Shown here piece after piece: positions 34,642 through 44,775 of a stretch of 64,000 nucleotides of DNA. Below the pieces are notes generated by a model. The model saw nothing but the letters and a program-made list of their open reading frames with translations. It did not search any database and was not told the origin of the DNA. The stretch covers positions 212,829 through 276,828 of the forward strand of contig NZ_CALGPY010000004.1 in the NCBI RefSeq assembly GCF_937959485.1, written 5' to 3'. The number at the start of each line of letters is the position of its first letter. The stretch's first letter is position 1. This DNA comes from an uncultured Campylobacter sp. (GTDB lineage Bacteria > Campylobacterota > Campylobacteria > Campylobacterales > Campylobacteraceae). The translations under genes were made by a program, and so were the position numbers.

Positions 34642-35340
34642 TTGGAAATTTATGCACGTCCAAAGTGTATAAAATCTAAACCCGACTGCGGATTATACAG
34701 CGAGAACCGACCGATCATCATCGTATGTATAATCGCGGTTTTTATAGCGATAAAAGCGCCTTTTCGCACAGAAATTTTGAACGAAACCCAAATTCCTATC
34801 AATCAAGCAAACGAAGACGCAAATAAAAATCCTAAAGAAATTTCTATTCGCACCAAAGACGGCACTTTAAAAATGAAAAATCCCGTAAGATTTCGCGAAG
34901 ATTGCGACGGCGGGGATGGCGATGCCTGTGCCGTACTTTCGAGCCTATTGCTACTAAATGGCGAAATTTCGCAAGAAGGCGCCAAAGATCTACTTAAAAA
35001 AGGCTGCTACGAGCTTAACGGCGGCGAAAGCTGCACGAGACTCGCAGGCTACGAGGATAGAGATTCACAAGAGGGCAGAAAATTGTACAAAAAAGCATGC
35101 AAGCTCGGTAACGGCGAAGGCTGCTTCATGTTCGGTTACGTCGCGTATTTTGATGATGACGACAAAGAAACGGGTACGCGATACTTTGAGCGATCGTGTG
35201 AGTTGCGATTTGCGGAGGCATGCTATTTTCTAGTAGGAATTTATTCAAATGATCCGGCAAAATCGCAAAGATATCAGGCTCTGTTTGAAAAATATCAACA
35301 AGAAAACGACGATGCGATAATCAGCTTTAGGCGCAGATAA
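34642..35340 (+). CDS. Cysteine-rich Sel1-like repeat protein (Hcp-like)
   Basis: 232 residues with a hydrophobic anchor at about 24-41 and then a region with paired cysteines at Sel1-repeat positions (CDGGDGDACAVLSSLLL, GCYELNGGESCTRLAG, ACKLGNGEGCFMFGYV, SCELRFAEACYFLVG). This resembles the Helicobacter cysteine-rich proteins, whose helical repeats are locked by disulfides, so the body should be periplasmic. The first codon is uncertain: TTG 34642 has no good ribosome site. It is divergent from htpG. Its function is unknown; such proteins mediate protein contacts. Confidence 0.7.
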   Translation: MEIYARPKCIKSKPDCGLYSENRPIIIVCIIAVFIAIKAPFRTEILNETQIPINQANEDANKNPKEISIRTKDGTLKMKNPVRFREDCDGGDGDACAVLSSLLLLNGEISQEGAKDLLKKGCYELNGGESCTRLAGYEDRDSQEGRKLYKKACKLGNGEGCFMFGYVAYFDDDDKETGTRYFERSCELRFAEACYFLVGIYSNDPAKSQRYQALFEKYQQENDDAIISFRRR

Positions 35341-35575
35341 TTTTGCGGCTCAATGCACTTTTGCGCATTGCGCTTGCGGGTTTAAATTTGCGCAAATCAA
35401 AAAGCGTCCTTCGCCTGCAAGCATGTAAATTTCAAATTTTTACTCAAACCCAAGCGTCGCGTCAAATTTACACAAACGCAAAAGTCAAATTTAATCGGTT
35501 TATAAATTTAAAGCCTCGTGCAGAGGTCGTCTCAAATTTGCACACAAAGTACGGGCATAAAAAAACGGAGGTGCC

Positions 35576-36589
35576 TTAAATTTTACTCATTACGTCGTCA
35601 ATAATCGCTTGCGCGCCGTTTCGATCAGCAAGCTCAAGCAGCCCTTTGCTCGCTCGCGCCACGTCGAAGCTCTCAATCAAGCCTAAGATCCGCTCGCCGC
35701 TTGCGTCCTGCTGGCGTAAAATTTCGCAAAGCCCGCGCTCTTTAAGAAATTTCGCGTTATAAAACTGATGATCCGCCGCCGCGAATGGAAACGGCACGAA
35801 TATCGCAGGCAGGCCGTTCGCGCAGAGCTCCCACAGCGTGCTGGCGCCGCTACGTCCGACGCAAAGATCGGCGCTTGCGATGAGCTCGTGCATGTTTTTA
35901 CAAAAGCCCACGAGCTGTACATCTAGGCCCTGCTGCGCGTAGATCTGCGAGATGCGCTCAAACTCGCGCTCGCCGCACTGATGGATCAAGCCGTAGCCGA
36001 GGCTCAAAAGCTTGGGCGCAAGCTCCACGGCAAGCGAGTTGATAAAGCTCGCCCCTTGCGAGCCGCCCAAAAAGATGACCCTCTTAAGCGCCGTGCGCGG
36101 CCGCGCCGTCTCAAAAAAAATATCCGCGATCGGATAGGCAAACGCGGGCTTTTCATAGGAGCTGTAAAACGCCCGCGCGAATGGCCTCAGCAGGCGGTTG
36201 AGCCGCCCGCAAACGGCGTTTTGCTCGTGGATAAAAAACGGCACGCGAGAAAGGATCGCCGCGATGGATGCGGGCGCCGAGCTGTATCCGCCCACGCTGA
36301 TGAGCGCGCGGACGCCGTTTTGCTTTAAAATTTTACGCGCCGCAAGCGAGAGGCGCAGGATATTTAGCAGCGAGGCTAGCTTGGCAAAGCCCTTTTTATC
36401 GACTACGCCCGAGCTTTGCAGAAAATAGGTGCGCGCAAAAAGCTCGCTATTTTCAAACCACGCGCGATCCTGCCCGCGGTTTGAGCCGATGAATATCGCC
36501 CTGATGCCCTGCTTCGCAAGATGAGCGGCTAAATTTTTAGCGATTATCAGATGCCCGCCAGTGCCGCCGCCGCTGATTGCTATGACCAT
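35576..36589 (-). CDS. murG: UDP-GlcNAc:lipid II glycosyltransferase MurG
   Basis: 337 residues, GT-B fold. It adds N-acetylglucosamine to lipid I on the inner face of the membrane, the last cytoplasmic step of peptidoglycan precursor synthesis. It starts MVIAISGGGTGGHL with the glycine-rich loop and histidine typical of MurG. The C-terminal domain has VGRSGASTLWEL and PFPFAAADHQFYNA, which bind UDP-GlcNAc. It follows ftsW on the same strand with a 136-bp gap. Confidence 0.93.
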   Translation of the reverse strand: MVIAISGGGTGGHLIIAKNLAAHLAKQGIRAIFIGSNRGQDRAWFENSELFARTYFLQSSGVVDKKGFAKLASLLNILRLSLAARKILKQNGVRALISVGGYSSAPASIAAILSRVPFFIHEQNAVCGRLNRLLRPFARAFYSSYEKPAFAYPIADIFFETARPRTALKRVIFLGGSQGASFINSLAVELAPKLLSLGYGLIHQCGEREFERISQIYAQQGLDVQLVGFCKNMHELIASADLCVGRSGASTLWELCANGLPAIFVPFPFAAADHQFYNAKFLKERGLCEILRQQDASGERILGLIESFDVARASKGLLELADRNGAQAIIDDVMSKI

Positions 36590-36725
36590 ACTTTTCCTTT
36601 AAATTTATAAAATTTCGCGCTTAAATTTAAGCCTCGACGCGCTTCGGCGTAGAATTTTAAGCGCAATTCGCCTCTAAATTTACGCCTAAATTTAAATCGC
36701 ACTCGCTCCAAAGCCCGCAAAAGCC

Positions 36726-37886
36726 TTAAAATTTCGCCCTTTTCGACGCCATCAAAACGAGCCCCACCGCAAACGACGCCGCGAGCAGGTGACTGCCGCC
36801 GTAGCTCAGAAACGGCACGGCGATGCCCTTTACCGGCGAGATCGACGTGATGCCGTAGGAGTTGATAATGAACGAAAAGAAAAACATAAAGCCGATACCG
36901 AGGCAGAAGAGGAAATTTACGTTACTCGGCGACTTACTCGCGGTCTGAAAGATGCGAAAGAGCATCGCATAAAATAGCGCCACGATGAGCAAAATCCCGA
37001 TAAATCCCCACTCCTCGGCGATACCTGCGAGCACGAAGTCGGTATGCACCTCGCTCAGATAGCCTAGCTTAAAGCTTCCAAGCCCAAGCCCCTGCCCGAA
37101 AAACTCGCCGTTGTTTATCGCATTTAGCGAGTGTCCGACCTGATACGGCGCGCTAGCGTCCTCTATACGCAGCCCTGCGGCAGTTTCGGGCGACATAAAC
37201 GACAGCACGAAATCCTGCACGCCGCCCCACCACGAGCGCACGCGATCGACCCTGTGCGCGCTCGTGACGATAAAAACGTAAGCGAGCCCCAAAATCCCCA
37301 TAAAGCTAAAGCCGATGAGCTTGAAGCTCGTGCCCGCAAAAAGCGACATAAAAATCATCGTAAGCCCCAGTACCGCGACCTGCCCTAGATCGTTTTGCAC
37401 GATGGCGACCAGGATCACCACAAAGCCGAAAAGCGCTACGTATGGAAGCAGCGTCGCGATCTCGCGCCCGATGCTTTTTTTGGAGTGATCGAGCTTACGC
37501 GAGAAGCTCCACGCCAAAAAGTAGATGAAGCCCACCTTAAAAAATTCCACCGGCGCGAGGTTAAAAAACGGCAGCCTTATCCAGCGCGCCGCGCCGTTTA
37601 CGTCGGCGACCAGGGATTTTGGTAAAAAGCCCATCGCGAGCATCAAAATCCCCATTATCGCAAAAAGCGACATGCACACCGGCGTTAGGCATTTATCGGG
37701 ATCGGCGCGCGAGACGATCCACATCACCGCGATGCAGGCGATCCCTACCGCGCACTGACGATAAAAAAAATGCAGTGGTGTAGCGCCCAGCAGAAGCACC
37801 GTATACGAGCTCAGCGACAGCGAAAATATCATGCCGATCGTAATGAGCGCGCAGGTGAAGTAATATAGCCATTTATCGGTTCTCAA
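36726..37886 (-). CDS. ftsW: Lipid II polymerase FtsW (SEDS family)
   Basis: 386 residues with about ten membrane helices. It polymerises septal peptidoglycan together with FtsI. The conserved periplasmic loop contains PYQVGHSLNAINNGEFFGQGLG, and the signature SPVKGIAVPFLSYGGSHLL near the C-terminus is typical of SEDS proteins. It sits upstream of murG in the same orientation, as in many cell-wall clusters. The 5' flank is a 950-bp repeat-rich spacer. Confidence 0.93.
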   Translation of the reverse strand: MRTDKWLYYFTCALITIGMIFSLSLSSYTVLLLGATPLHFFYRQCAVGIACIAVMWIVSRADPDKCLTPVCMSLFAIMGILMLAMGFLPKSLVADVNGAARWIRLPFFNLAPVEFFKVGFIYFLAWSFSRKLDHSKKSIGREIATLLPYVALFGFVVILVAIVQNDLGQVAVLGLTMIFMSLFAGTSFKLIGFSFMGILGLAYVFIVTSAHRVDRVRSWWGGVQDFVLSFMSPETAAGLRIEDASAPYQVGHSLNAINNGEFFGQGLGLGSFKLGYLSEVHTDFVLAGIAEEWGFIGILLIVALFYAMLFRIFQTASKSPSNVNFLFCLGIGFMFFFSFIINSYGITSISPVKGIAVPFLSYGGSHLLAASFAVGLVLMASKRAKF

Positions 37887-38837
37887 TCATCTCTCCGTTT
37901 TAAAATTTTATCCGCATTTACGCGCGCCGTGCACGCTTCGTCTGCCGCGCGAGCTCAAACCTCGCATCGCGCCCATGCCGCATGGTGCTGATCGCGCATC
38001 ATTTTTTGGCATGCAGCGCGATCGCGCATCTTTTACGCGTGGCACGATCACACATTGTCTTTTGGAACGCAGTGCGAATTTTATCTCGCACATAGGCGAC
38101 TTTGGCAGCGCACGCTGCGGGATAGCGCACCGCCTTGCAAGTACGCATTCTTCTTACACAAGGCGGCTTTCAGCATACGAAACGTAAATTTATACCGCAC
38201 ACGCCGTCTGTCAATAGGCGCGGTGCGATTTAGAATTTCAATCTGTTGCGGCAAATTTAAAATTTCAAAATTACAAAGCTCAAAAAGAAGCAAAATTTTA
38301 AATTCTGCGGGGCTCTATAAATTTATAAAATTTAAATCGCAAAATTTTTACAATCAATTTTTAAATTTTAAAACCGCCCTATTTCTACTACGTTTGCACT
38401 TTAAAATTTCACGCCGCGATTGAAATTTAGCGCCAAGAGCACAGCGCACATTAACTTGCGCCTTATAAAATTTGACAGCGCGCACGCCGTAAACGCAAGC
38501 TGTAAAACGCGCTGTTTGCACTGCGCCGAGCCTACTTTTGAAGCATCTCTCTGCCGCTACGCCACAAAATGCTTCGATCGCATCCGTGTAAAATCGCCGC
38601 TTTGCCATAGCCACAAGAAAACGAGCATGAGCCGCAAGGCGCGCAAATTTTAAAATTTAAATCCGCCGCAGGGGCCGAAAATTTTAAAATTCCGCTGTGA
38701 CAAATCCGATAAATTTTAAAATTTATAAAATTTAAAATTCCACCGGCGCAGACCGATTAAATTTCAAAAATTCTGGTACCCGTAAATCCAATAAATTTCA
38801 AAATTTCGCTGCTTAAATTTTATCAAAATTTTGAAAT
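37887..38837 (-). other. Long spacer between ftsK and ftsW with tandem repeats
   Basis: No credible gene. Three imperfect tandem units sit at 37990-38019, 38020-38045 and 38046-38075, each beginning GATC(G/A)C(G/A)CAT and ending GGCATGCAGCGC-like. The centre and right end (38230-38360, 38650-38830) are dense in AAATTTTAAAATTT words. Confidence 0.5.
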
Positions 38838-41120
38838 TTACTTGATTATGTCGCGCTGGCCTTTGGCGTTGATCTCGCTTAAAACGCCCATCTGTTCTAG
38901 CTGCTCGATGATCGTCGCGGCGCGGTTGTACCCGATACGCAAGCGGCGCTGCAGGTAGCTGATCGAGGTTTTCTCCTCCTCCAAAACGATCGCTTTCGCC
39001 TCGTTGTAAAGCTCGTCAAGCACGATATTTTGCGGATTGATTATACCGCCTTCTTGCTTGGCGCCCTCGTTTTCGATCAAAAATCGCTCGTCATAAACGA
39101 CGCTTTCTTGCGCTTTTAAAAATTCCGCGATTTTGTTGATCTCATTCTCGGTCGTAAACGGCGCGTGCAGGCGGATGAGCCCCGGCGCGGTAGGCGGCGT
39201 AAAGAGCATATCGCCACGCCCAAGCAAGCTGTCCGCGCCCATCTGATCCAAAATCACCTTGCTATCGACCTTTGAGCCCACGCGGAAGCTGATACGGCTA
39301 GGCAGATTCGCCTTTATCAGCCCCGTGACGACGTCCACGCTAGGGCGCTGCGTCGCTACGATGAGATGGATGCCGCTAGCGCGCGCCATCTGCGCCAAAC
39401 GCGCGATATAGTGCTCCACATCCTTGCCGCTCGTCATCATCAGATCCGCGAGCTCATCGATGATAACGACGATGTAAGGCAAAATTTCGCCCCCCTCGCG
39501 CAGCATCTTTTCGTTATAGTTGTCGATATTTTTCGTCCTGTTTTGCGCCATGAGCGAGTAGCGTTGCTCCATCTCCGAAACAAGATTACTTAGTGCGATG
39601 ATCGCCTGCTTAGGCTGCGTGATTACGGGCGTTAGCAGATGCGGGATGTCGTTGTAGATACTAAACTCAAGCATCTTCGGATCGATCATTATAAGGCGCA
39701 GGCTCTTGGGCGAGTTGCGATACAAAAGGCTAAGCAGCATGGCGTTGATACCCACGCTCTTGCCGCTTCCGGTGGTGCCTGCGATGAGAAGGTGCGGCAG
39801 CTTCTTAAGATCGGTGACGAAAGGCTGCCCCACGATGTCCTTGCCAAGCACGATGGTAAGCGGACTGGAAGCGCTTTTAAATACGTCGCTTTCTAAAATT
39901 TCGCGCAGATATATCGTATCGATATTTTGATTTGGGATCTCGATACCCACGACGTCTTTGCCCGGAACCGGCGCTTGGATGCGGATGGTCTGCGCCCGAA
40001 GAGCCATCGCGAGATCATCTTGCAGCGTTAGAATTTTACTTACTTTGATGTGCGCGGCGGGGCGAAACTCAAAGGTCGTAACGACCGGACCCGAGTAGGT
40101 CCGCACCACATCGCCGTCGATCTTAAATTTACGCAGCTTATCGAGCAGGTCGTAAATTTTACGATCGATCTCGCTCTCATCGATGTTGCTTTTCTTTTTC
40201 GGCGGTAAATTTAAAAAGTCAAGCGGTGGCAGCTTAAAATCCTTGGGCTTGGCCACCCTGCCCTTGTCGAGCTGATCCAAAAGCCTTTTATTTTCGGCGA
40301 CCTCACTTAGGCGCTCGACCCTTTTTAGCCTGCTCGGCTTTCCCTTTTGCGGCATTTTAAGCTCGCGTTCAGCGGAAGCCTGCGGACCCTGTGCATCACT
40401 GAAATTCTGCTCATTTTCAGGCTCGCGAGTATCGTTTAAATTTTGTAAATTTCGCTCACCTTCAAAACCGCGCCCGCTTGCACCTTGCTCCACAAAATTA
40501 CCCTGTTTTGCCGAATTGTCCTCTGTGCTCAAAGCGTCATTCAAAGCGTTAAAATTTTCCGTACCTCTCAAGCCCTGCGCAGACGAATACCTTGCAAGCC
40601 CGCCCCTTTGCGCTGCATCCGCATCGCTAGTGAAATCGTCCCCAATTTCATCCTGCAAGCTTTCGTCTCTTGAGCCAATAAAGCAGTTTTTGATGATGTC
40701 GGTAAAACGATCTTCGAATATAAGCACTAGCGAAAGCACAAAAATCGTAATATTAAAAATCCACACGCCGACGCTTCCGATCATTCGCCTAAGCCCGTCC
40801 ACCGCGAAGCTACCAACTGCTCCGCCGCTAGCACCAAAGAGACTCGACTGCACCATCAAAATGGTAAAAAATAGCAAAATCGCGCCAATGCTAAACTCAA
40901 AAAATCTAAAGTCAAAACCGCGAAAATGCTTATAGGCTACGTATGCTAAGGCGAGCAAAAATAGCGGATAGATGTATGCAAAATAGCCGAATAGCTGGGT
41001 ATTAAACGAGCGGATGGCGTTACCCGCGCTGCCTACGAGCGCAGAATCGGGCGCAATAGTAGCAAGCCCAAAAAATATTATGATAGCCGATACGACGATA
41101 AAATATACTTCTTTGATTAT
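38838..41120 (-). CDS. ftsK: DNA translocase FtsK
   Basis: Septum-anchored DNA pump that segregates chromosome ends. The motor carries LPHLLIAGTTGSGKSVGINAM (Walker A), IVVIIDELADLMM (Walker B) and a C-terminal gamma winged helix (YNRAATIIEQLEQMGVLS). An acidic, Gln/Asn-rich linker follows the membrane part. The first ATG/GTG/TTG in frame is TTG 40958, but that cuts helix 2 in half. The frame stays open to 41126 and encodes helix 1 (VYFIVVSAIIIFFGLATIA). AAGGA lies 6 nt before ATA 41120, taken here as the likely non-standard start, giving 760 residues and four helices. Confidence 0.88.
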   Translation of the reverse strand: MIKEVYFIVVSAIIIFFGLATIAPDSALVGSAGNAIRSFNTQLFGYFAYIYPLFLLALAYVAYKHFRGFDFRFFEFSIGAILLFFTILMVQSSLFGASGGAVGSFAVDGLRRMIGSVGVWIFNITIFVLSLVLIFEDRFTDIIKNCFIGSRDESLQDEIGDDFTSDADAAQRGGLARYSSAQGLRGTENFNALNDALSTEDNSAKQGNFVEQGASGRGFEGERNLQNLNDTREPENEQNFSDAQGPQASAERELKMPQKGKPSRLKRVERLSEVAENKRLLDQLDKGRVAKPKDFKLPPLDFLNLPPKKKSNIDESEIDRKIYDLLDKLRKFKIDGDVVRTYSGPVVTTFEFRPAAHIKVSKILTLQDDLAMALRAQTIRIQAPVPGKDVVGIEIPNQNIDTIYLREILESDVFKSASSPLTIVLGKDIVGQPFVTDLKKLPHLLIAGTTGSGKSVGINAMLLSLLYRNSPKSLRLIMIDPKMLEFSIYNDIPHLLTPVITQPKQAIIALSNLVSEMEQRYSLMAQNRTKNIDNYNEKMLREGGEILPYIVVIIDELADLMMTSGKDVEHYIARLAQMARASGIHLIVATQRPSVDVVTGLIKANLPSRISFRVGSKVDSKVILDQMGADSLLGRGDMLFTPPTAPGLIRLHAPFTTENEINKIAEFLKAQESVVYDERFLIENEGAKQEGGIINPQNIVLDELYNEAKAIVLEEEKTSISYLQRRLRIGYNRAATIIEQLEQMGVLSEINAKGQRDIIK

Positions 41121-41205
41121 GATAGATCCTTAAATTTAAAGCGGTATTTTAGCCAAACGAAGGTTAAAATTTTATTTGAAGGACGAAATTTTAATGCTTT
41201 GATAA

Positions 41206-41233
41206 AATTCCGCGCCCTCACAGGCGCGGAATT
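41206..41233 (-). terminator. Terminator of the competence operon
   Basis: On the minus strand an 11-bp perfect stem AATTCCGCGCC/GGCGCGGAATT with a 6-nt loop starts just after the ctsF stop and is followed by TTATC. It separates the operon from ftsK. Confidence 0.7.
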
Positions 41234-41240
41234 AAAGGAG

Positions 41241-42485
41241 TTAGTTTTTGACGGCTTTGCCCAAATCCCACATAGGCATAAAGATACCAAGAGCCAAAAG
41301 AAGAACCATGCCCGCCATAAAAAATAGCATGATCGGCTCGACGTAGCTTGAGATATTATCGATGATATCATCAAATTTCTCTTTATAATAATCCGTGACG
41401 TTGCCAAGCATCTTATCGAGGTTACCGGCCTGCTCGCCCGCGCTGATCATCTGAATAAGCATACTCTCATAAAGCCCTGTATTGTTAAACGCCTCTGTTA
41501 GGCTCACGCCTTGCTGCACGGCAATTTTAACGGTAGAGAGTTTCTCTTTTAAAGTATGATTATCCACCATTAAAACAGATGTATCCAGCGCATCAGCAAT
41601 AGGAATACCCGCTCGCACAAGCTCTGTAAAAATAAGCATAAATCGCGACATCGTAGAGAAAAATATGATCTTGCCAAATAGATAGACCTTTAAAATCGTC
41701 TTGTCAAAGCCCTTTTTAAACTCAGGGTTATTGCGATATGCCCATCTAAGAGCTATGATAGTGCCTATGATGCCCGCTAAAACAAAAATTCCATAATTAT
41801 TAAGCGTGCTTTCGATGCCAAGTAGAATTCTAGTAGGTAGTGGCAAATCCGCGCCCAAATCCTCAAAAATCTCACGGAATTTCGGTACGACATACATCAT
41901 CAAAACCGAAAACGCAATTGCCATAACGATCATAAGGATCATAGGATAACGCATCGCCTTTTTAAATTTACGCTGGTTCTCCCAAAGCTCTTGAAGCATA
42001 GCGGCAAGCTTGGCTAGAGATTCTGCCATATTACCGGTTGCTTCGCCCAGACTTACCATCGCAACGACGACATCACCGAGCTGTCCTCTAAATTTCTCCG
42101 TAGATTCGGTCAAACTAAGACCTGCATTAAGATCATCGTTCATAGCGCTAAAAATCTCTTTTAGCGTCTTATCCTCTGCCGCCCTTGCGACCTCTTTGAT
42201 CGAGTCGTGGATTGAAATTCCGGCATTTGTCATAACGGAAAGCTGCCTGATCGACGCTACTAACGGCAGCGTTCTAACTCTTCCGCTACCACCTAGCATG
42301 CGCGAAACCTGCGCCTTAAAATCGCCGCCCGTATTCGCTACGACTTTGGTTTCACCTCTTTTTACGATCGTCCCGCCTACGCGCTGCTTCATGAGGTTGT
42401 TTGCTTGCACCTTATCGCTAGCTTGCAAAAACATCTTCCTTCTTGCGCCCTTGGCGTTGTATTCAACTTCTAATTGCTTTTTCAT
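41241..42485 (-). CDS. ctsF: Type II secretion/type IV pilus inner-membrane platform protein CtsF
   Basis: 414-residue GspF/PilC-like protein with two repeated T2SF domains (about 70-190 and 270-395). Three membrane helices lie near 165-190, 220-240 and 375-400. The motif GEATGNMAESLAKLA and its second copy GEQAGNLDKMLGNV are typical. In Campylobacter this protein is needed for natural transformation. The start overlaps the ctsE stop by 4 nt; a strong terminator follows. Confidence 0.9.
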   Translation of the reverse strand: MKKQLEVEYNAKGARRKMFLQASDKVQANNLMKQRVGGTIVKRGETKVVANTGGDFKAQVSRMLGGSGRVRTLPLVASIRQLSVMTNAGISIHDSIKEVARAAEDKTLKEIFSAMNDDLNAGLSLTESTEKFRGQLGDVVVAMVSLGEATGNMAESLAKLAAMLQELWENQRKFKKAMRYPMILMIVMAIAFSVLMMYVVPKFREIFEDLGADLPLPTRILLGIESTLNNYGIFVLAGIIGTIIALRWAYRNNPEFKKGFDKTILKVYLFGKIIFFSTMSRFMLIFTELVRAGIPIADALDTSVLMVDNHTLKEKLSTVKIAVQQGVSLTEAFNNTGLYESMLIQMISAGEQAGNLDKMLGNVTDYYKEKFDDIIDNISSYVEPIMLFFMAGMVLLLALGIFMPMWDLGKAVKN

Positions 42486-44230
42486 TGTTTAGCCACCCTA
42501 TAAATTTCTTCTATACTAGTTACTCCGCGCGCAGCACGTATAACACCATCTTCAAACATATCTATAAAACCCTCCTCCTTCGCCAAGGCCCTCATATCGT
42601 CCTTTGAGCCGCCGTTAGCGATCAAGCTTTGCATTTTATCGGTAATAGGTAAAATTTCACTAATCATCTCACGCCCCATATAGCCCGTCTGACCGCATTG
42701 ATCGCAACCTACGGCCTTAAAAAATGTGTATTTTTCAGGCAAGAATTCCTTCAGCTGATCAAGCATCGATTTAGGCAGATTTGTAGGCTGCTTGCAGTGC
42801 GGGCAAAGCTTTCGCACAAGACGCTGTGCCTCTACCGCAATCAGTGCACCACTTATGAGATAGGCTTCGATACCCATATCTACTATTCGCGGGATCGCAC
42901 TAACAGCGTCGTTGGTGTGTAGGGTCGAGAAAACCAAGTGTCCCGTAAGAGCGGCTTGGATCGCAATCCTAAGGGTCTCTTGATCACGGATCTCACCTAT
43001 CATTATGATGTCGGGGTCTTGTCTTAAGATCGAGCGCAATGCTGAAGCAAAGGTAAGACCCGCTTTTTCGTTAACTTGGACTTGTTGGATTAAATTTACT
43101 TGATACTCGACTGGATCTTCTACGGTAATAACCTTAGTATCGATATTTTTAATATCGTTTAGCGCTGCATATAGCGTCGTAGACTTACCGCTTCCCGTAG
43201 GTCCGGTAACCAAGATAATACCATATGGAGCCTTCATAGCGTTATTAAATTTCTTAAAGCTATCAGGGTGCATGCCTAGTTTTTCGAGGCTGATGATAAC
43301 CTTCGATTTATCAAGGATACGCATAACGGTAGATTCGCCATTGATAATAGGCAGAGTCGAGATACGAAAGTCGTACTCGCGACCTGAAATTTTCATACTA
43401 AACCTGCCGTCTTGCGGCTTGCGACGCTCGGCGATATCCATATTCGAAAGTAGCTTCAATCGGCTTACTAGCGGTGGATAGATATCCTTATCAAAGATAA
43501 AAATTTCAGCGAGCATTCCGTCGATTCTGGTGCGCACGACGCAGTTATTCTCGGTAGGCTCGATGTGAATATCGCTACCGCGCATCTTAATAGACTGACT
43601 AATTATCATCTCAATGAGCTTTAAAATCGCCGAGGTATCATCGCTGCTTCCGCTACCGCCGGTGTTAGCAAGCTCTTTGCGAATCTCCGCTACGAGCCCT
43701 TTAATGCTCTCTGAAAGCTCAAGCTTAGATAGATATTTATTTACCTGATTTGGATCGGCTACTACGATTTTAAGCAGCTGTTTGCTAAACATAGCCTGCG
43801 CTTTATCTTGCGACTCAAGATTAAACGGATCAGAAAAAGCAACGTAAATATTCAGATCATCCGCTTTAACCGGTATCACGCCGTATCTTTTAAGCTGTGC
43901 GGTAGGAGTGCGTTCCGATAGCCTGAAGTCTATGTCGATATCGTCTAAATTCATATACGACAGGTTCATTTTCTTGGCTAGAATTTGCAAAAATTCCTTC
44001 GGATCCATCGAAAATTTTTCGCTTATATCGTCAAATGCTATCTGACGACGCTTGTATAACTCAACTAAAATTGAGCAAAAATCATCCTGGCTTAGATAGT
44101 TATCTCCGACTAAAACCTCGCCTAGCGTCAAGCCAATATCCATCTTGTCCTTGATTTCTGGAACAACGGTGCTAGTAAGGATATTGTTTCGTATTAAAAT
44201 CGCAACGATCTGCTCTTCAATCTTTGTCAT
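42482..44230 (-). CDS. ctsE: GspE/PilB-family assembly ATPase CtsE
   Basis: Hexameric ATPase driving pseudopilus assembly for DNA uptake. The ATG at 44230 is used; an in-frame TTG at 44242 would add four residues. An N-terminal GspE-N domain is followed by the ATPase core with LVTGPTGSGKSTTLYAAL (Walker A), GEIRDQETLRIAIQAALTGH (Asp box/Walker B) and HTNDAVSAIPRI. A C-terminal zinc finger has CPHC and CDQC pairs. The 582 residues fit the family. It lies between a secreted protein gene and ctsF. Confidence 0.92.
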   Translation of the reverse strand: MTKIEEQIVAILIRNNILTSTVVPEIKDKMDIGLTLGEVLVGDNYLSQDDFCSILVELYKRRQIAFDDISEKFSMDPKEFLQILAKKMNLSYMNLDDIDIDFRLSERTPTAQLKRYGVIPVKADDLNIYVAFSDPFNLESQDKAQAMFSKQLLKIVVADPNQVNKYLSKLELSESIKGLVAEIRKELANTGGSGSSDDTSAILKLIEMIISQSIKMRGSDIHIEPTENNCVVRTRIDGMLAEIFIFDKDIYPPLVSRLKLLSNMDIAERRKPQDGRFSMKISGREYDFRISTLPIINGESTVMRILDKSKVIISLEKLGMHPDSFKKFNNAMKAPYGIILVTGPTGSGKSTTLYAALNDIKNIDTKVITVEDPVEYQVNLIQQVQVNEKAGLTFASALRSILRQDPDIIMIGEIRDQETLRIAIQAALTGHLVFSTLHTNDAVSAIPRIVDMGIEAYLISGALIAVEAQRLVRKLCPHCKQPTNLPKSMLDQLKEFLPEKYTFFKAVGCDQCGQTGYMGREMISEILPITDKMQSLIANGGSKDDMRALAKEEGFIDMFEDGVIRAARGVTSIEEIYRVAKQ

Positions 44231-44235
44231 CGCGA

Positions 44236-44775
44236 TCACCAATAAATTTTAATCGAGCTAAGCTTATCGCCAGCATAAATTGCAATTACCATCTTTTTTA
44301 CCTCTTCCTCTTCTTTGATAAAAAGCTCGGCACGCTCGCCGTTTTCTAGGGTAAAGACATACGTATCACTCTTTTTTACGTATGCTCTCTCCGTAAATTT
44401 ATCAAAAATTTCAGACAAAATATAATTAATTTTAGGTGTTCTTATATAGCTTATGTCTACGCCATCGCAAAGCGCCAAATAAAGCATCTTTTTTTGAAAA
44501 ATTATGGTCGAATAAAGAGAGGCATTCTCGCGAGCCTCTTTCGTCTTATAAAGCATCACCGTAGGCACGACGAGCTCGTTTACTTTATCCATCTTGAGGC
44601 ACGCTTTAGCATACATATTTGCAAGTGCCTCGCTCTGCTCCTCGATGAATAAATTTCGCACGCTTTCTTGGCAGATACGGTTATACTGACCGATCTGATC
44701 CCAGTTGCGCACGTCATCGGCGCTAACTGCAAATAACGACGCGATCGCAAAAGCTAAAATATATAAAATTTTCAT
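44236..44775 (-). CDS. Secreted protein of the competence operon
   Basis: 179 residues with a cleavable signal peptide (MKILYILAFAIASLFAVSA). The mature part is helical at first (cysteines in NRICQESV, AKACLKM and LALCDGV), then a beta-rich end (DTYVFTLENGERAELFIKEE). I do not recognise the family. Position between the TPR protein and the ATPase, with 4-nt overlap upstream, points to a structural or pilotin-like role in the uptake machine. Confidence 0.7.
   Translation of the reverse strand: MKILYILAFAIASLFAVSADDVRNWDQIGQYNRICQESVRNLFIEEQSEALANMYAKACLKMDKVNELVVPTVMLYKTKEARENASLYSTIIFQKKMLYLALCDGVDISYIRTPKINYILSEIFDKFTERAYVKKSDTYVFTLENGERAELFIKEEEEVKKMVIAIYAGDKLSSIKIYW

Noticed and set aside
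37990..38075. Possible CRISPR-like or attachment-site repeats
   Set aside because: Only three unequal units without spacers and no integrase nearby.
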